Positions 55,968 through 64,000 of a stretch of DNA of 64,000 bases are shown here, piece after piece. Location of the stretch: contig NZ_LR722653.1 of assembly GCF_902500225.1 (NCBI RefSeq), positions 191,909 through 255,908 on the forward strand. The letters run 5' to 3'. Source of the DNA: Buttiauxella massiliensis (GTDB taxonomy: Bacteria > Pseudomonadota > Gammaproteobacteria > Enterobacterales > Enterobacteriaceae). Within the stretch, counting starts at the first letter, position 1. Every line of letters begins with the position of its first letter. The notes beneath the pieces are model-generated. The model was not told the DNA's origin, searched no databases, and saw only the letters and a list, made by a program, of their open reading frames with translations. Position numbers and translations under genes: made by a program.

Positions 55968-56390
55968 TTGTTAATCAGAGCGTTTGAAGAGAGCGATCGC
56001 CCGCAATTACGCATTTTATATTTACAGACGCGCCTGAATGCCTGGACGTGGCTTGATGGCAGCACGTGGCAGCCAGAAGATTTCGACAGCACCACACATA
56101 ACGAGCAAATCTGGGTAGCTGAAGATAACGGCCAGTTGCTGGGATTTGCTTCGGTTTGGGTAGTGGATGATTTTCTGCATAGCTTGTACGTCGCGCCAGA
56201 ATACCAGGGGAAACAGGTCGGCCACGCTCTGCTTGCGAAGGTCCAGGCGGAATTTATCGGCCGAGGAACATTAAAATGCCTGGTAAAAAATGAGTCTGCT
56301 TTTGCATTTTACCAACGCCATGGCTGGCAGGTCGAATCACGCGGGGAGAGTGAAGATGGCGAGTATTTCTTGATGGGTTATGGGATTTGA
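55968..56390 (+). CDS. GNAT-family N-acetyltransferase
   Basis: This 140-residue single GNAT domain has LHSLYVAPEYQGKQVGHALL, containing the acetyl-CoA loop (Q-x-x-G-x-G/A variant), NESAFAFYQRHGWQVESRGE, and the expected beta-strand order. The start codon is TTG at 55968, with GGAG 9 nt upstream. Substrate unknown. It lies between the btsS/btsR remnant and mrp, convergent with mrp. Confidence 0.85.
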   Translation: MLIRAFEESDRPQLRILYLQTRLNAWTWLDGSTWQPEDFDSTTHNEQIWVAEDNGQLLGFASVWVVDDFLHSLYVAPEYQGKQVGHALLAKVQAEFIGRGTLKCLVKNESAFAFYQRHGWQVESRGESEDGEYFLMGYGI

Positions 56391-56431
56391 ATGAACTGGC
56401 GGGTAATGCAAGCACCTCCCGCCAGGGATCA

Positions 56432-57544
56432 TTACACGGCTCTGAACGCAATATCCGCAGGGATCACTTCGCCTTCCCAGTAAAGCTGCGCTGCAACGCT
56501 ACCCGCCAGTTGACGGTAGATAGCGGTAAACTCGCTTTCTGGACGGTTGATCACCGTTGGCTTACCGGCATCAAGATCTTCACGCAAAGTAATGTGCAGC
56601 GGCAACTGGCCCAGTAATCTGGTGTGATATTGATCCGCCAGTTTCTGTGCTCCGCCAGTGCCGAAAATCGGCTCATTGTGACCGCAGTTGCTGCAAATAT
56701 GCATGCTCATGTTTTCAACGATACCCAGCACTGGCACATCAACTTTCTCAAACATCACAATGCCTTTACGGGCGTCGATCAACGCAATATCTTGCGGCGT
56801 GGTCACCACAACAGCCCCCGTTACGGGAATGTTCTGCGCAAGTGTGAGTTGAATATCACCGGTGCCTGGCGGCATATCCAGCACCAGATAGTCGAGATCC
56901 GGCCACATGGTTTCTTGCAGCATCTGCAAGAGTGCCTTGCTGGCCATCGGCCCGCGCCACACCATGGCGTTTTCATCAGTTACCAGATAACCAATGGAGT
57001 TGGTTGCCAGGCCATGCGCCAGAATTGGCGTCATATGCGTGCCGTCGGGAGACGTTGGGCGTTCGTGTTCCGCACCCAGCATCGTTGGGATAGAGGGGCC
57101 ATAAATATCCGCATCCAGAATCCCGACTTTCGCCCCTTCGGCAATCAGCGCCAGCGCCAGGTTCACCGCGGTACTCGACTTGCCGACACCGCCTTTGCCT
57201 GAGGTCACCGCAATAATGTTCTTCACGCCATTAATGCCGGGGTGATTTTTCACACGCTTTAAGGTGGCAATGTTGTGGCTGAGTTTCCAGTCCACCGCTT
57301 TCGCCCCAGTAATGCGTAGCAAATCCGAACTGCACTGCTCTTGCAGCGCTTCAAAACCACTGCGCCAAACGAATGGCATCAATAGCTCAACATGCAGCGT
57401 GTCGTCTAACATCGCGACATGATGCAAGGCTTTAAGCGCGGTCAGATTATGTTTGAGGGTTGGGTGCTGAAAATTGGCCAGTGTCCCGGCGACCATAGCG
57501 CGTAGCTGCTCGGGGGAACGACTTGACGGGGATTGCGAATTCAT
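56432..57544 (-). CDS. mrp: Iron-sulfur cluster carrier ATPase Mrp (ApbC)
   Basis: This 370-residue P-loop NTPase (E. coli 369) binds and transfers Fe-S clusters. It has an N-terminal MIP18-like segment, Walker [21 protein letters not shown], switch [34 protein letters not shown], and a C-terminal [12 protein letters not shown] whose CxxC bridges the cluster. An AGGAG ribosome site lies 5-9 nt upstream. It is divergent from metG across about 160 bp, the conserved arrangement in enterobacteria. Confidence 0.96.
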   Translation of the reverse strand: MNSQSPSSRSPEQLRAMVAGTLANFQHPTLKHNLTALKALHHVAMLDDTLHVELLMPFVWRSGFEALQEQCSSDLLRITGAKAVDWKLSHNIATLKRVKNHPGINGVKNIIAVTSGKGGVGKSSTAVNLALALIAEGAKVGILDADIYGPSIPTMLGAEHERPTSPDGTHMTPILAHGLATNSIGYLVTDENAMVWRGPMASKALLQMLQETMWPDLDYLVLDMPPGTGDIQLTLAQNIPVTGAVVVTTPQDIALIDARKGIVMFEKVDVPVLGIVENMSMHICSNCGHNEPIFGTGGAQKLADQYHTRLLGQLPLHITLREDLDAGKPTVINRPESEFTAIYRQLAGSVAAQLYWEGEVIPADIAFRAV

Positions 57545-57707
57545 CCCGGCTCCTTATGTTTTTATTGTCGGACATTGCAGTTTGTTAAGCATACCAGATG
57601 CGACCAGGCGCGATAAAATTTCCTTGATCGCCTTGCGTGGTTTACCGCAGGGCGGCTCTCAGTTAACATCTAAGGCCCTTTTCTATTTAGAAGATGCAAT
57701 TTCTACT

Positions 57708-59741
57708 ATGGCTCATACCGCGAAAAAATTATTGGTAACGTGCGCACTTCCGTACGCTAACGGCTCAATCCACCTTGGTCACATGCTGGAGCACATCCAG
57801 GCTGACGTCTGGGTCCGTTACCAACGAATGCGCGGCAACACGGTTAACTTCATCTGCGCGGACGATGCACACGGTACACCTATCATGCTGAAAGCACAGC
57901 AGTTAGGTATTACACCAGAGCAGATGATTGCCGAAATGAGTCAGGAGCATCAGACTGATTTTGCTGGCTTTAACATCAGCTACGATAACTATCACTCCAC
58001 GCACAGCGACGAAAACCGCGAGCTGGCGTCGCTGATTTATGGCCGTCTGAAAGAGAACGGTTTTATTAAAAACCGCACGATTTCTCAGCTTTTCGACCCG
58101 GAAAAAGGCATGTTCCTGCCTGACCGTTTCGTAAAAGGCACCTGCCCGAAATGTAAAGCACCTGACCAGTACGGCGATAACTGTGAAGTTTGTGGCGCAA
58201 CATACAGCCCAACCGAGCTGATTAACCCGCAATCTGTGGTTTCTGGCGCAACACCTGTGATGCGTGATTCCGAGCACTTTTTCTTTGATTTGCCTTCCTT
58301 TAGCGAAATGCTGCAAGCCTGGACTCGCTCCGGCGCGCTGCAAGAGCAAGTAGCGAACAAAATGCAGGAGTGGTTCGAGTCTGGCCTGCAACAGTGGGAT
58401 ATCTCCCGCGATGCGCCTTATTTCGGTTTTGAAATTCCGGATGCACCGGGCAAATATTTCTACGTCTGGCTGGATGCGCCAATCGGTTACATGGGTTCAT
58501 TCAAAAACCTGTGCGACAAACGCGGCGATACCGAAAGCTTTGACGAATACTGGAAGCAAGATTCCACAACCGAGCTGTATCACTTCATCGGTAAAGACAT
58601 CGTTTACTTCCACAGCCTGTTCTGGCCAGCCATGTTAGAAGGCAGCGGTTTCCGCAAACCAACTAACCTGTTCGTTCATGGTTACGTAACGGTGAACGGC
58701 GCGAAGATGTCCAAATCGCGCGGTACGTTTATTAAAGCCAGCACCTGGTTGAACCATTTTGACGCCGACAGCCTGCGTTATTACTACACCGCGAAACTCT
58801 CTTCGCGCATCGACGATATCGACCTGAACCTGGAAGATTTCGTGCAGCGCGTGAACAGCGATATCGTGAATAAAGTGGTGAACCTGGCGTCCCGTAACGC
58901 AGGCTTTATTGCCAAGCGTTTCGACGGCCAACTGTCTGCTGAAATCGCTGACCCGGCGCTATACAAAACCTTTACCGATGCGGCGCAAAGCATCGGCGAA
59001 GCGTGGGAAAGCCGTGAGTTTGGTAAAGCCGTGCGTGAAATCATGGCGCTGGCAGACGTGGCAAACCGCTACGTTGACGAACAAGCTCCGTGGGTGGTGG
59101 CGAAGCAAGAAGGCCGCGATGCCGATCTGCAAGCCATCTGCACTATGGGTATCAACCTGTTCCGCGTGCTGATGACCTGGCTGAAGCCGGTTATCCCTAC
59201 GCTTTCTGAACGTGCTGAAGCATTCCTGAATACGGAACTGAGCTGGGATGCTATCCAGCAGCCGCTGCTGAATCACAAAGTGAACAATTTCAAAGCGCTG
59301 TATAACCGCATTGAGATGAAACAGGTTGAATCGCTGGTTGAAGCCTCGAAGGAAGAAGTGAAAGCCGCTGCCGCTCCGGCAACTGGCCCACTGGCTGACG
59401 ACCCGATTGCAGAAACCATCGCGTTTGATGATTTTGCTAAAGTAGACCTGCGCGTTGCGCTGATTGAGAAAGCGGAATTTGTTGAAGGTTCTGACAAGCT
59501 GCTGCGCCTGACGCTGGATCTGGGCGGCGAGAAACGCAATGTGTTCTCCGGTATCCGTTCTGCTTATCCAGATCCGGCAGCGCTGGAAGGCCGCTTGACG
59601 ATTATGGTGGCAAACCTGGCACCGCGTAAAATGCGCTTCGGCATCTCGGAAGGGATGGTGATGGCGGCAGGTCCTGGCGGGAAAGATATCTTCTTGTTAA
59701 GCCCGGACAGCGGTGCGCAAGCGGGTATGGCGGTTAAGTAA
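57708..59741 (+). CDS. metG: Methionyl-tRNA synthetase MetG
   Basis: The enzyme charges tRNA-Met. The 677-residue product equals E. coli MetG. Motifs are [15 protein letters not shown] (HIGH type), zinc-knuckle pairs [30 protein letters not shown] (KMSKS), the anticodon-binding helical domain, and a C-terminal tRNA-binding domain ([20 protein letters not shown]). The ATG at 57708 is used, not the in-frame upstream start at 57474, because it gives the family N-terminus and the upstream part overlaps mrp in the opposite direction. Confidence 0.98.
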   Translation: MAHTAKKLLVTCALPYANGSIHLGHMLEHIQADVWVRYQRMRGNTVNFICADDAHGTPIMLKAQQLGITPEQMIAEMSQEHQTDFAGFNISYDNYHSTHSDENRELASLIYGRLKENGFIKNRTISQLFDPEKGMFLPDRFVKGTCPKCKAPDQYGDNCEVCGATYSPTELINPQSVVSGATPVMRDSEHFFFDLPSFSEMLQAWTRSGALQEQVANKMQEWFESGLQQWDISRDAPYFGFEIPDAPGKYFYVWLDAPIGYMGSFKNLCDKRGDTESFDEYWKQDSTTELYHFIGKDIVYFHSLFWPAMLEGSGFRKPTNLFVHGYVTVNGAKMSKSRGTFIKASTWLNHFDADSLRYYYTAKLSSRIDDIDLNLEDFVQRVNSDIVNKVVNLASRNAGFIAKRFDGQLSAEIADPALYKTFTDAAQSIGEAWESREFGKAVREIMALADVANRYVDEQAPWVVAKQEGRDADLQAICTMGINLFRVLMTWLKPVIPTLSERAEAFLNTELSWDAIQQPLLNHKVNNFKALYNRIEMKQVESLVEASKEEVKAAAAPATGPLADDPIAETIAFDDFAKVDLRVALIEKAEFVEGSDKLLRLTLDLGGEKRNVFSGIRSAYPDPAALEGRLTIMVANLAPRKMRFGISEGMVMAAGPGGKDIFLLSPDSGAQAGMAVK

Positions 59742-59748
59742 AAACAAA

Positions 59749-59777
59749 ATACCCCGGCAAGCCGGGGTATTTTTTTA
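59749..59777 (+). terminator. metG terminator
   Basis: ATACCCCGG-CAAG-CCGGGGTAT, a perfect 9-bp stem, is followed by seven T. Confidence 0.95.
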
Positions 59778-59797
59778 TGCTGTTTTCGGGATGTTTT

Positions 59798-59859
59798 GTC
59801 GGATGGCGCTGCGCTTATCCGACCTACGGCTCGGGTTTTGTAGGGTGGATAAGCGCAGG
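59798..59859. repeat. REP/BIME element
   Basis: GTCGGATGGCGCTGCGCTTA with TCCGACCTACGG is a REP unit, followed by a second, inverted partial unit (TAGGGTGGATAAGCGCAG). It starts 20 bp after the metG terminator. Confidence 0.88.
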
Positions 59860-59865
59860 GTACAA

Positions 59866-59915
59866 ACCGGCCACATGGGTAACACTTTAGACCGGACACA
59901 TGGGTAACAGTTATA
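59866..59915. repeat. Tandem 25-bp repeat, possible insertion-sequence end remnant
   Basis: ACCGGCCACATGGGTAACAC and following bases (59866-59890) are repeated directly next to themselves (59891-59915) with 20 of 25 bases identical. Read on the minus strand each unit begins TGTTACCCATGTG. Multiple short repeats beginning TGT are a feature of IS21- and IS481-type ends, so this may be a scar; no transposase is left. Confidence 0.45.
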
Positions 59916-59947
59916 AACGGTATAGCAGCGTCATCCACCAAATAAAA

Positions 59948-61168
59948 CTACGCGTCCGTCCGGTTCCCAACGCTTTTATCTTTCAAAAACACAAACATCA
60001 GGCCCAGCCAAATCACACCACCCAACAAATTCAGCAGGCTGAACAAACCATTCCCGCCTAACAGATAAGCATGTTTGCTCACTTCGATACCCACGGTGAA
60101 GATACACATCTGCAACATCCCCATCGCCGCTGAAACGGTGCCTTTGCTCATATCACTCGCAAACAGTGTCAGGCGCACCAGTCCTGCGTTAGCAAGGCCA
60201 ATACCAAATGCGTAGAGACTCAACCCGGCAGTCATCCACAAATATGCGTGCGTTGATGCCACTGTCGCCACAGCGGCAACTACCAGCCCTGGCACAATCC
60301 ACCAGCCACCCATGATAATCAGCGAACGCACGCTACGACGAGAAGTTAACCGCGCCAGCACCAGGTTGCCAATAATCAACGCGCCAAAAATTGGCACCTG
60401 CAATAAACCGTATTCATAGGTCGAGAGCTTTTCACCGCTAATGATAATAATCGGCGATTGGGCAATCCAAGCCAGCAGCGGCAGGCTGACAAAACCGATG
60501 GCCAGCGAACCGGCCACAAAGCGTCCGTTTTTCAGCACCAGTTTGTAGTCATGGCCTAAATCGCGCAGCGAGAGCTTTTCGCCCAGGCGCGTCGCAGTTT
60601 CCGGCATCGCACGATGCAGACCGAAGAATGAGAATGCCGCCAGCGCCGCAAACAACACAAACATCGTTTCCCACGGTGCGTAGTGGATCCATGCGGCCCC
60701 AACCAACGGGCCGAGCAGCGGTGCAATCAGCGCAACGTTCGCCATCAAAGCGGTGATTTTGATACACACCGCTTCCTCAAACGATTCCTGAATCGCCGCG
60801 TAACCCACCGCGCCAATAAAGCACAGGCTCACACCCTGCAAGAACCGCAGGAATGTGAACTGTTCGATGTTTTGCGCCAGCAATGTCGCAAGACAAGTGA
60901 CGATAAACCACACCACGCCGGTCAACATCACCGGGCGACGGCCAATACGGTCGGACAGCGGCCCCAGCAGCCACTGCAAGAACATGCCACCAGCCAGATA
61001 CGCGGTCATGGAGGTCGGCACCCACTCGATCCCCGCGTTGTATTGTTCGACAACCGCCAGCATGCCTGGCTGGATCATGTCATTGCCGATATACGTAGAA
61101 AATTCATAGAGCACCAGGCACAGCGGGAATAGCAGTGCCTGGCGACCCAGTCGCTTATTATTTTGCAT
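59948..61168 (-). CDS. mdfA: Multidrug MFS transporter MdfA
   Basis: This 406-residue drug/proton antiporter (E. coli 410) exports chloramphenicol, cationic drugs and alkali cations in E. coli. Twelve TM helices are visible. TM1 carries Glu22 and Asp30 ([15 protein letters not shown]), equivalent to the functional Glu26 and Asp34 of E. coli. Motif [15 protein letters not shown] follows TM2, and Arg108 lies in [18 protein letters not shown] (equivalent to Arg112). In E. coli it is next to ybjG, as here, but far from metG. Confidence 0.97.
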   Translation of the reverse strand: MQNNKRLGRQALLFPLCLVLYEFSTYIGNDMIQPGMLAVVEQYNAGIEWVPTSMTAYLAGGMFLQWLLGPLSDRIGRRPVMLTGVVWFIVTCLATLLAQNIEQFTFLRFLQGVSLCFIGAVGYAAIQESFEEAVCIKITALMANVALIAPLLGPLVGAAWIHYAPWETMFVLFAALAAFSFFGLHRAMPETATRLGEKLSLRDLGHDYKLVLKNGRFVAGSLAIGFVSLPLLAWIAQSPIIIISGEKLSTYEYGLLQVPIFGALIIGNLVLARLTSRRSVRSLIIMGGWWIVPGLVVAAVATVASTHAYLWMTAGLSLYAFGIGLANAGLVRLTLFASDMSKGTVSAAMGMLQMCIFTVGIEVSKHAYLLGGNGLFSLLNLLGGVIWLGLMFVFLKDKSVGNRTDA

Positions 61169-61264
61169 GAGAAACTCAAAGGAGAAGAAAAACGAACGAA
61201 GTGTAATAAATTGCCTGCGCGGTAGATAGTGAATTGTTATTTAAGGGAGAGAATCGCTGTTTTG

Positions 61265-61281
61265 TTTAAGGTTTTCTTAAG
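61265..61281 (+). promoter_or_regulatory. PmrA/BasR box upstream of ybjG
   Basis: TTTAAG-GTTTT-CTTAAG fits the consensus YTTAAK-N5-YTTAAK at every position. It lies directly before the -35 position of a promoter with -10 TATAGT (61305-61310). BasR-dependent control of ybjG fits its role in undecaprenyl-phosphate recycling for lipid A-modifying conditions. Confidence 0.7.
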
Positions 61282-61368
61282 AAGCTCAAAGTAGGCTGTC
61301 GTCCTATAGTCACGATGCAAGGCGTGCGGCATCATCTTCATTTGACGGGCTAAGGAACTCAAAACGTT

Positions 61369-61977
61369 ATGATCGAACAACTCAATCAGTCGCTCTTTCT
61401 ACTGATTAATGCAACACCGGATTCTTCTGAATGGTTGATTAAATTTGCCATTTTTATCGCCAAAGATTTGATTAGCATCGTACCATTACTGATTGCCATT
61501 TTGTGGTTATGGGGGCAACGCCGCCAGATGACCGCGCAACGTGTCGTGGTGATTAAGACTGCACTAGCCATCATTATTAGCGTGTCGCTGTCGTGGATTA
61601 TCGGCCATGTATTCCCACATGACAGGCCGTTTGTCACAGGCTTTGGCTACAACTTCCTGCACCACGCTCCGGATGACTCCTTCCCAAGCGACCACGGCAC
61701 GGTGATTTTCACCTTCGCGCTGGCATTTTTGTTCTGGCACCGCGTGTGGTCGGGCGTAGTGTTATTTGTGATTGGCTGTGCGATTGCCTGGTCGCGGGTT
61801 TATCTCGGCGTGCACTGGCCGCTGGATATGCTCGGCGGGTTACTGGTGGGCCTGTGTTCTTGTTTACTGGCTCAAATGGTATGGAACTGGTTCGGGGTAC
61901 AACTTCACGCCCGCCTGCATCAGGTTTATCGATTCTGTTTTGCCCTGCCAATCCGCAAAGGCTGGGTGCGTGACTAA
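61369..61977 (+). CDS. ybjG: Undecaprenyl-diphosphatase YbjG
   Basis: This 202-residue membrane PAP2 phosphatase (E. coli 198) dephosphorylates undecaprenyl diphosphate at the periplasmic face, recycling the lipid carrier for peptidoglycan and O-antigen. The three PAP2 motifs are present: HDRPFV (with upstream residues), SFPSDHGTVIF, and SRVYLGVHWPLDMLGG. About six TM helices. It is divergent from mdfA; a BasR-type box lies in its promoter. Confidence 0.95.
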   Translation: MIEQLNQSLFLLINATPDSSEWLIKFAIFIAKDLISIVPLLIAILWLWGQRRQMTAQRVVVIKTALAIIISVSLSWIIGHVFPHDRPFVTGFGYNFLHHAPDDSFPSDHGTVIFTFALAFLFWHRVWSGVVLFVIGCAIAWSRVYLGVHWPLDMLGGLLVGLCSCLLAQMVWNWFGVQLHARLHQVYRFCFALPIRKGWVRD

Positions 61978-62008
61978 CTGTTTTTGCAAAGGTAAGATGC
62001 GTTAATCG

Positions 62009-62032
62009 AAACCCGGCGATGCCGGGTTTTTC
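62009..62032 (+). terminator. ybjG terminator
   Basis: AAACCCGGC-GAT-GCCGGGTTT, a perfect 9-bp stem followed by TT, lies just upstream of deoR and overlaps its leader. Confidence 0.88.
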
Positions 62033-62048
62033 ATATTCAGAGGGCATC

Positions 62049-62813
62049 ATGGAAACCCGGCGCGACGAACGCATCAACCGCCTGATTCAGGCACTTAAAC
62101 GCAGCGACAAAATTCACCTTAAAGAGGCTTCCGCGCTACTCGGTGTCTCTGAAATGACTATTCGCCGCGATCTCAACAGTGAACCCGGTCCCGTGGTGTT
62201 ATTGGGCGGCTATGTGGTGCTCGAACCACGTAGCGTCACCGCCAACCATTATTTGTTAAGCGATCAGAAAACCCGCCGTATTGACGAGAAACGCCATGCC
62301 GCGCGCCTTGCAGCAGCAATGGTTCGCCCACATCAGACGGTATTTTTTGACTGCGGTACCACCACTCCATACATCATTGAAGCGCTGGACGATGAGCTGC
62401 AATTTACTGGAGTATGTTATTCGTTAAACACCTTCCTGGCGCTACAAGATAAACCCGGCTGCCGGGTGATTTTGAGCGGGGGTGAGTTTCATTCCAGCAA
62501 TGCGATTTTCAAGCCGATTAACTTCCAGGAGTGCCTGAACAATTTTTGCCCGGATATCGCCTTCTTCTCAGCAGCAGGCATTCACCCCCGTCACGGAGCA
62601 ACCTGTTTTAATCTCGATGAGTTGCCAGTAAAAAATTGGGCGTTAGCGATGGCGCAACAGCGTGTGCTGGTCGTGGATAGCAGTAAATTCGGCAAAGTAC
62701 GCGCAGCCTGTATGGGGCCACTTTCTGCTTTTGATTTGATTATCAGTAACGAAGAGCCTGACGCGGCGTTTGTTGAATTTGCCGCGTCGGAGAATGTTTC
62801 TTTGCAATGGTGA
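62049..62813 (+). CDS. deoR: Deoxyribose operon repressor DeoR
   Basis: This 254-residue founding member of the DeoR family (E. coli 252) represses deoCABD and nupG and is released by deoxyribose-5-phosphate. It has an N-terminal HTH (KIHLKEASALLGVSEMTIRR, about residues 20-39) and a sugar-phosphate sensor domain with FFDCGTTTPYIIEAL, CYSLNTFLALQDK and LVVDSSKFGKVRAACMG. The ATG at 62049 gives the family N-terminus METRRDERI, with AGAGGG upstream. Confidence 0.96.
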   Translation: METRRDERINRLIQALKRSDKIHLKEASALLGVSEMTIRRDLNSEPGPVVLLGGYVVLEPRSVTANHYLLSDQKTRRIDEKRHAARLAAAMVRPHQTVFFDCGTTTPYIIEALDDELQFTGVCYSLNTFLALQDKPGCRVILSGGEFHSSNAIFKPINFQECLNNFCPDIAFFSAAGIHPRHGATCFNLDELPVKNWALAMAQQRVLVVDSSKFGKVRAACMGPLSAFDLIISNEEPDAAFVEFAASENVSLQW

Positions 62814-62837
62814 AGTGTCCTTTACAACTCCTCCAAA

Positions 62838-62869
62838 ATAATTCGAGCCGCTTATGCGGCTCGAATTAT
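62838..62869. terminator. Bidirectional terminator between deoR and dacC
   Basis: ATAATTCGAGCCGC-TTAT-GCGGCTCGAATTAT, a perfect 14-bp stem, lies between two convergent genes. Each side ends in A/T-rich sequence rather than a long T-tract. Confidence 0.85.
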
Positions 62870-62877
62870 GAAGCGGA

Positions 62878-64000
62878 TCAAGCAAACCAGCTGCCGAACC
62901 AGCTATGAAACTTCATCAACACAAAATCCCACATCCGGCTAAAGAAACCACCCTCTTCGACTGCTTCCATCACCATCAGCGGGCGTTGTTCGATTGATTT
63001 ACCATTAAGCTGGAAATCGATAGTACCAACCACCTGGCCTTTCTTCAGCGGCGCGGTCAGCTGCGGTTCGGTCAGCGAGAAGCTCGCTTTCAGGTTCTTC
63101 AACTGGCCGCGAGGAATAGTGACAGAGCCACCTTCACCGGCCCCCAGATTCACTTCACTTTTATCCCCAAACCACACGCGTTGAGTAACAAAAGTGGCAT
63201 CCGGTTTAATCGGTGTAACGGTTTCAAAGAAGCGGAAGCCCCACGTCAGCAATTTTTCACTTTCATTGAAACGAATACGATCGGTTTTAGTGCCCAGCAC
63301 CACGGAAATTAAACGCATGTCACCAGAAGTCGCCGAAGCCACCAGGTTGTAGCCCGCCCCTGTAGTGGTGCCGGTTTTCATGCCATCGACGTTAAGGTTA
63401 GAGCTCCACAGCAAGCGGTTACGGTTCGGCTGCTTGATGTTGTTAAAGGTGAACTCTTTCTCTTTGTGGATGGCGTACTCTTCTGGCACATCATGAATCA
63501 ATGCCCTGCCGAGCAGCGCCATATCGCGTGCGGTACTGAATTGCCCAGGTGCATCGAGGCCGTGAACGGTCTTAAAGGTAGTGTTGGTCAGATTCAGTTT
63601 TTGCGCATAGTTGTTCATCAAACTGACGAAAGAATCCTGACTGCCTGCCACATAATCAGCGATTGCAATACTGGCATCGTTACCTGACTGGATGATTACA
63701 CCTTTATTCAAATCTTCAACCGAGACTTTATCGCCTGGTTTCAGGAACATGAGTGAGGAACCACGCAGCGCAGGATTACCGGTTGCCCACGCGTCTCTGC
63801 CAACGGTGACCATATCGGTAAGCTTGATCTTATCAGCCTTGATAGCCTGCCCAACCACATAGCTGGTCATCAGTTTAGTCAGACTCGCCGGATCGAGCTG
63901 GGAATCAGCATTGCCTTCGGCCAGAACTTTGCCGCTGGCATAATCCATTAAGATCCAGGCTTTAGCATCAACTTGCGGTGCATCAGCAGTCTGTTCTGCA
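62878..64000 (-). CDS. dacC: D-alanyl-D-alanine carboxypeptidase DacC (PBP6), 5' end cut by window
   Basis: This low-molecular-weight penicillin-binding protein trims the terminal D-Ala from peptidoglycan peptides. The frame is open to the window edge, so the signal peptide and about the first 30 residues are missing. Active-site motifs are SLTK (in [13 protein letters not shown]), SGN ([14 protein letters not shown]) and KTG ([14 protein letters not shown]). The PBP5 C-terminal domain and amphipathic anchor ([17 protein letters not shown]) follow. The position after deoR identifies it as dacC rather than dacA. Confidence 0.94.
   Translation of the reverse strand, partial: AEQTADAPQVDAKAWILMDYASGKVLAEGNADSQLDPASLTKLMTSYVVGQAIKADKIKLTDMVTVGRDAWATGNPALRGSSLMFLKPGDKVSVEDLNKGVIIQSGNDASIAIADYVAGSQDSFVSLMNNYAQKLNLTNTTFKTVHGLDAPGQFSTARDMALLGRALIHDVPEEYAIHKEKEFTFNNIKQPNRNRLLWSSNLNVDGMKTGTTTGAGYNLVASATSGDMRLISVVLGTKTDRIRFNESEKLLTWGFRFFETVTPIKPDATFVTQRVWFGDKSEVNLGAGEGGSVTIPRGQLKNLKASFSLTEPQLTAPLKKGQVVGTIDFQLNGKSIEQRPLMVMEAVEEGGFFSRMWDFVLMKFHSWFGSWFA

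Noticed and set aside
57474-57707. Longer metG starting at 57474
   Set aside because: The extra 78 codons overlap the mrp start on the other strand and do not match the family; [12 protein letters not shown] is the expected N-terminus.
59866-59915. Start of a CRISPR array
   Set aside because: Two directly adjacent imperfect copies without spacers and no cas genes; better read as a repeat scar.

Overview
The window is chromosomal DNA of a member of the Enterobacteriaceae close to, but not identical with, E. coli and Salmonella. Most genes are recognisable orthologues of E. coli genes (yegE-alkA-yegD-mdtABCD-baeSR-trhP-yegS, fbaB-thiDM, yehS, mrp-metG, mdfA-ybjG-deoR-dacC), and the fimbrial locus is of the Salmonella fim type. 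The genus cannot be fixed from this sequence alone. Both ends cut genes: yegE at the left, dacC at the right.

Layout. 0-18 kb: yegE (partial), alkA, yegD, a HigB/HigA-type toxin-antitoxin pair, then the multidrug efflux operon mdtABCD with its sensor pair baeSR as a chain of overlapping reading frames, and trhP (the usual yegP between baeR and trhP is absent). 18.0-18.2 kb: the CRP-activated small RNA gene cyaR, split by a 124-bp ERIC repeat. 18.3-25.7 kb: yegS, then a five-gene peptide/opine-type ABC transporter transcribed with an enolase-superfamily dehydratase; a perfect palindrome and a CRP-like site lie upstream. 25.9-28.9 kb: fbaB and thiMD, with a TPP riboswitch.

28.9-42.9 kb: an AT-rich stretch with an orphan periplasmic binding protein, a YfgF-like EAL protein and a diguanylate cyclase. 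Beside them lie fimY and fimZ and, convergent to them, fimF-H-D-C-A (no fimI). An unexplained 166-bp inverted-repeat-bounded structure separates fimZ from fimF. 42.9-54.3 kb: a DUF3772 MscS-type channel, a small periplasmic protein, a short CstA-family transporter, a 177-bp near-palindromic element, and a periplasmic molybdenum hydroxylase operon (triheme cytochrome c, 2Fe-2S and Moco subunits) divergent from its cofactor-maturation genes.

54.3-64 kb: yehS, a YefM/YoeB toxin-antitoxin pair, an in-frame fusion remnant of the pyruvate-sensing genes btsS and btsR, a GNAT acetyltransferase, mrp, metG, then a junction with REP elements and a tandem repeat to mdfA, ybjG (with a PmrA/BasR-type box), deoR and dacC.

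Functionally the window combines envelope-stress drug efflux, fimbrial expression sitting beside c-di-GMP enzymes, an uptake-plus-dehydratase catabolic island, and a periplasmic aldehyde-type oxidoreductase. The most unusual points are the ERIC-split cyaR, the btsS'-'btsR fusion, and the two long inverted-repeat structures. No CRISPR array, prophage, complete insertion sequence, rRNA or tRNA gene was seen. Comparisons with E. coli and Salmonella proteins are from memory, not from a search.
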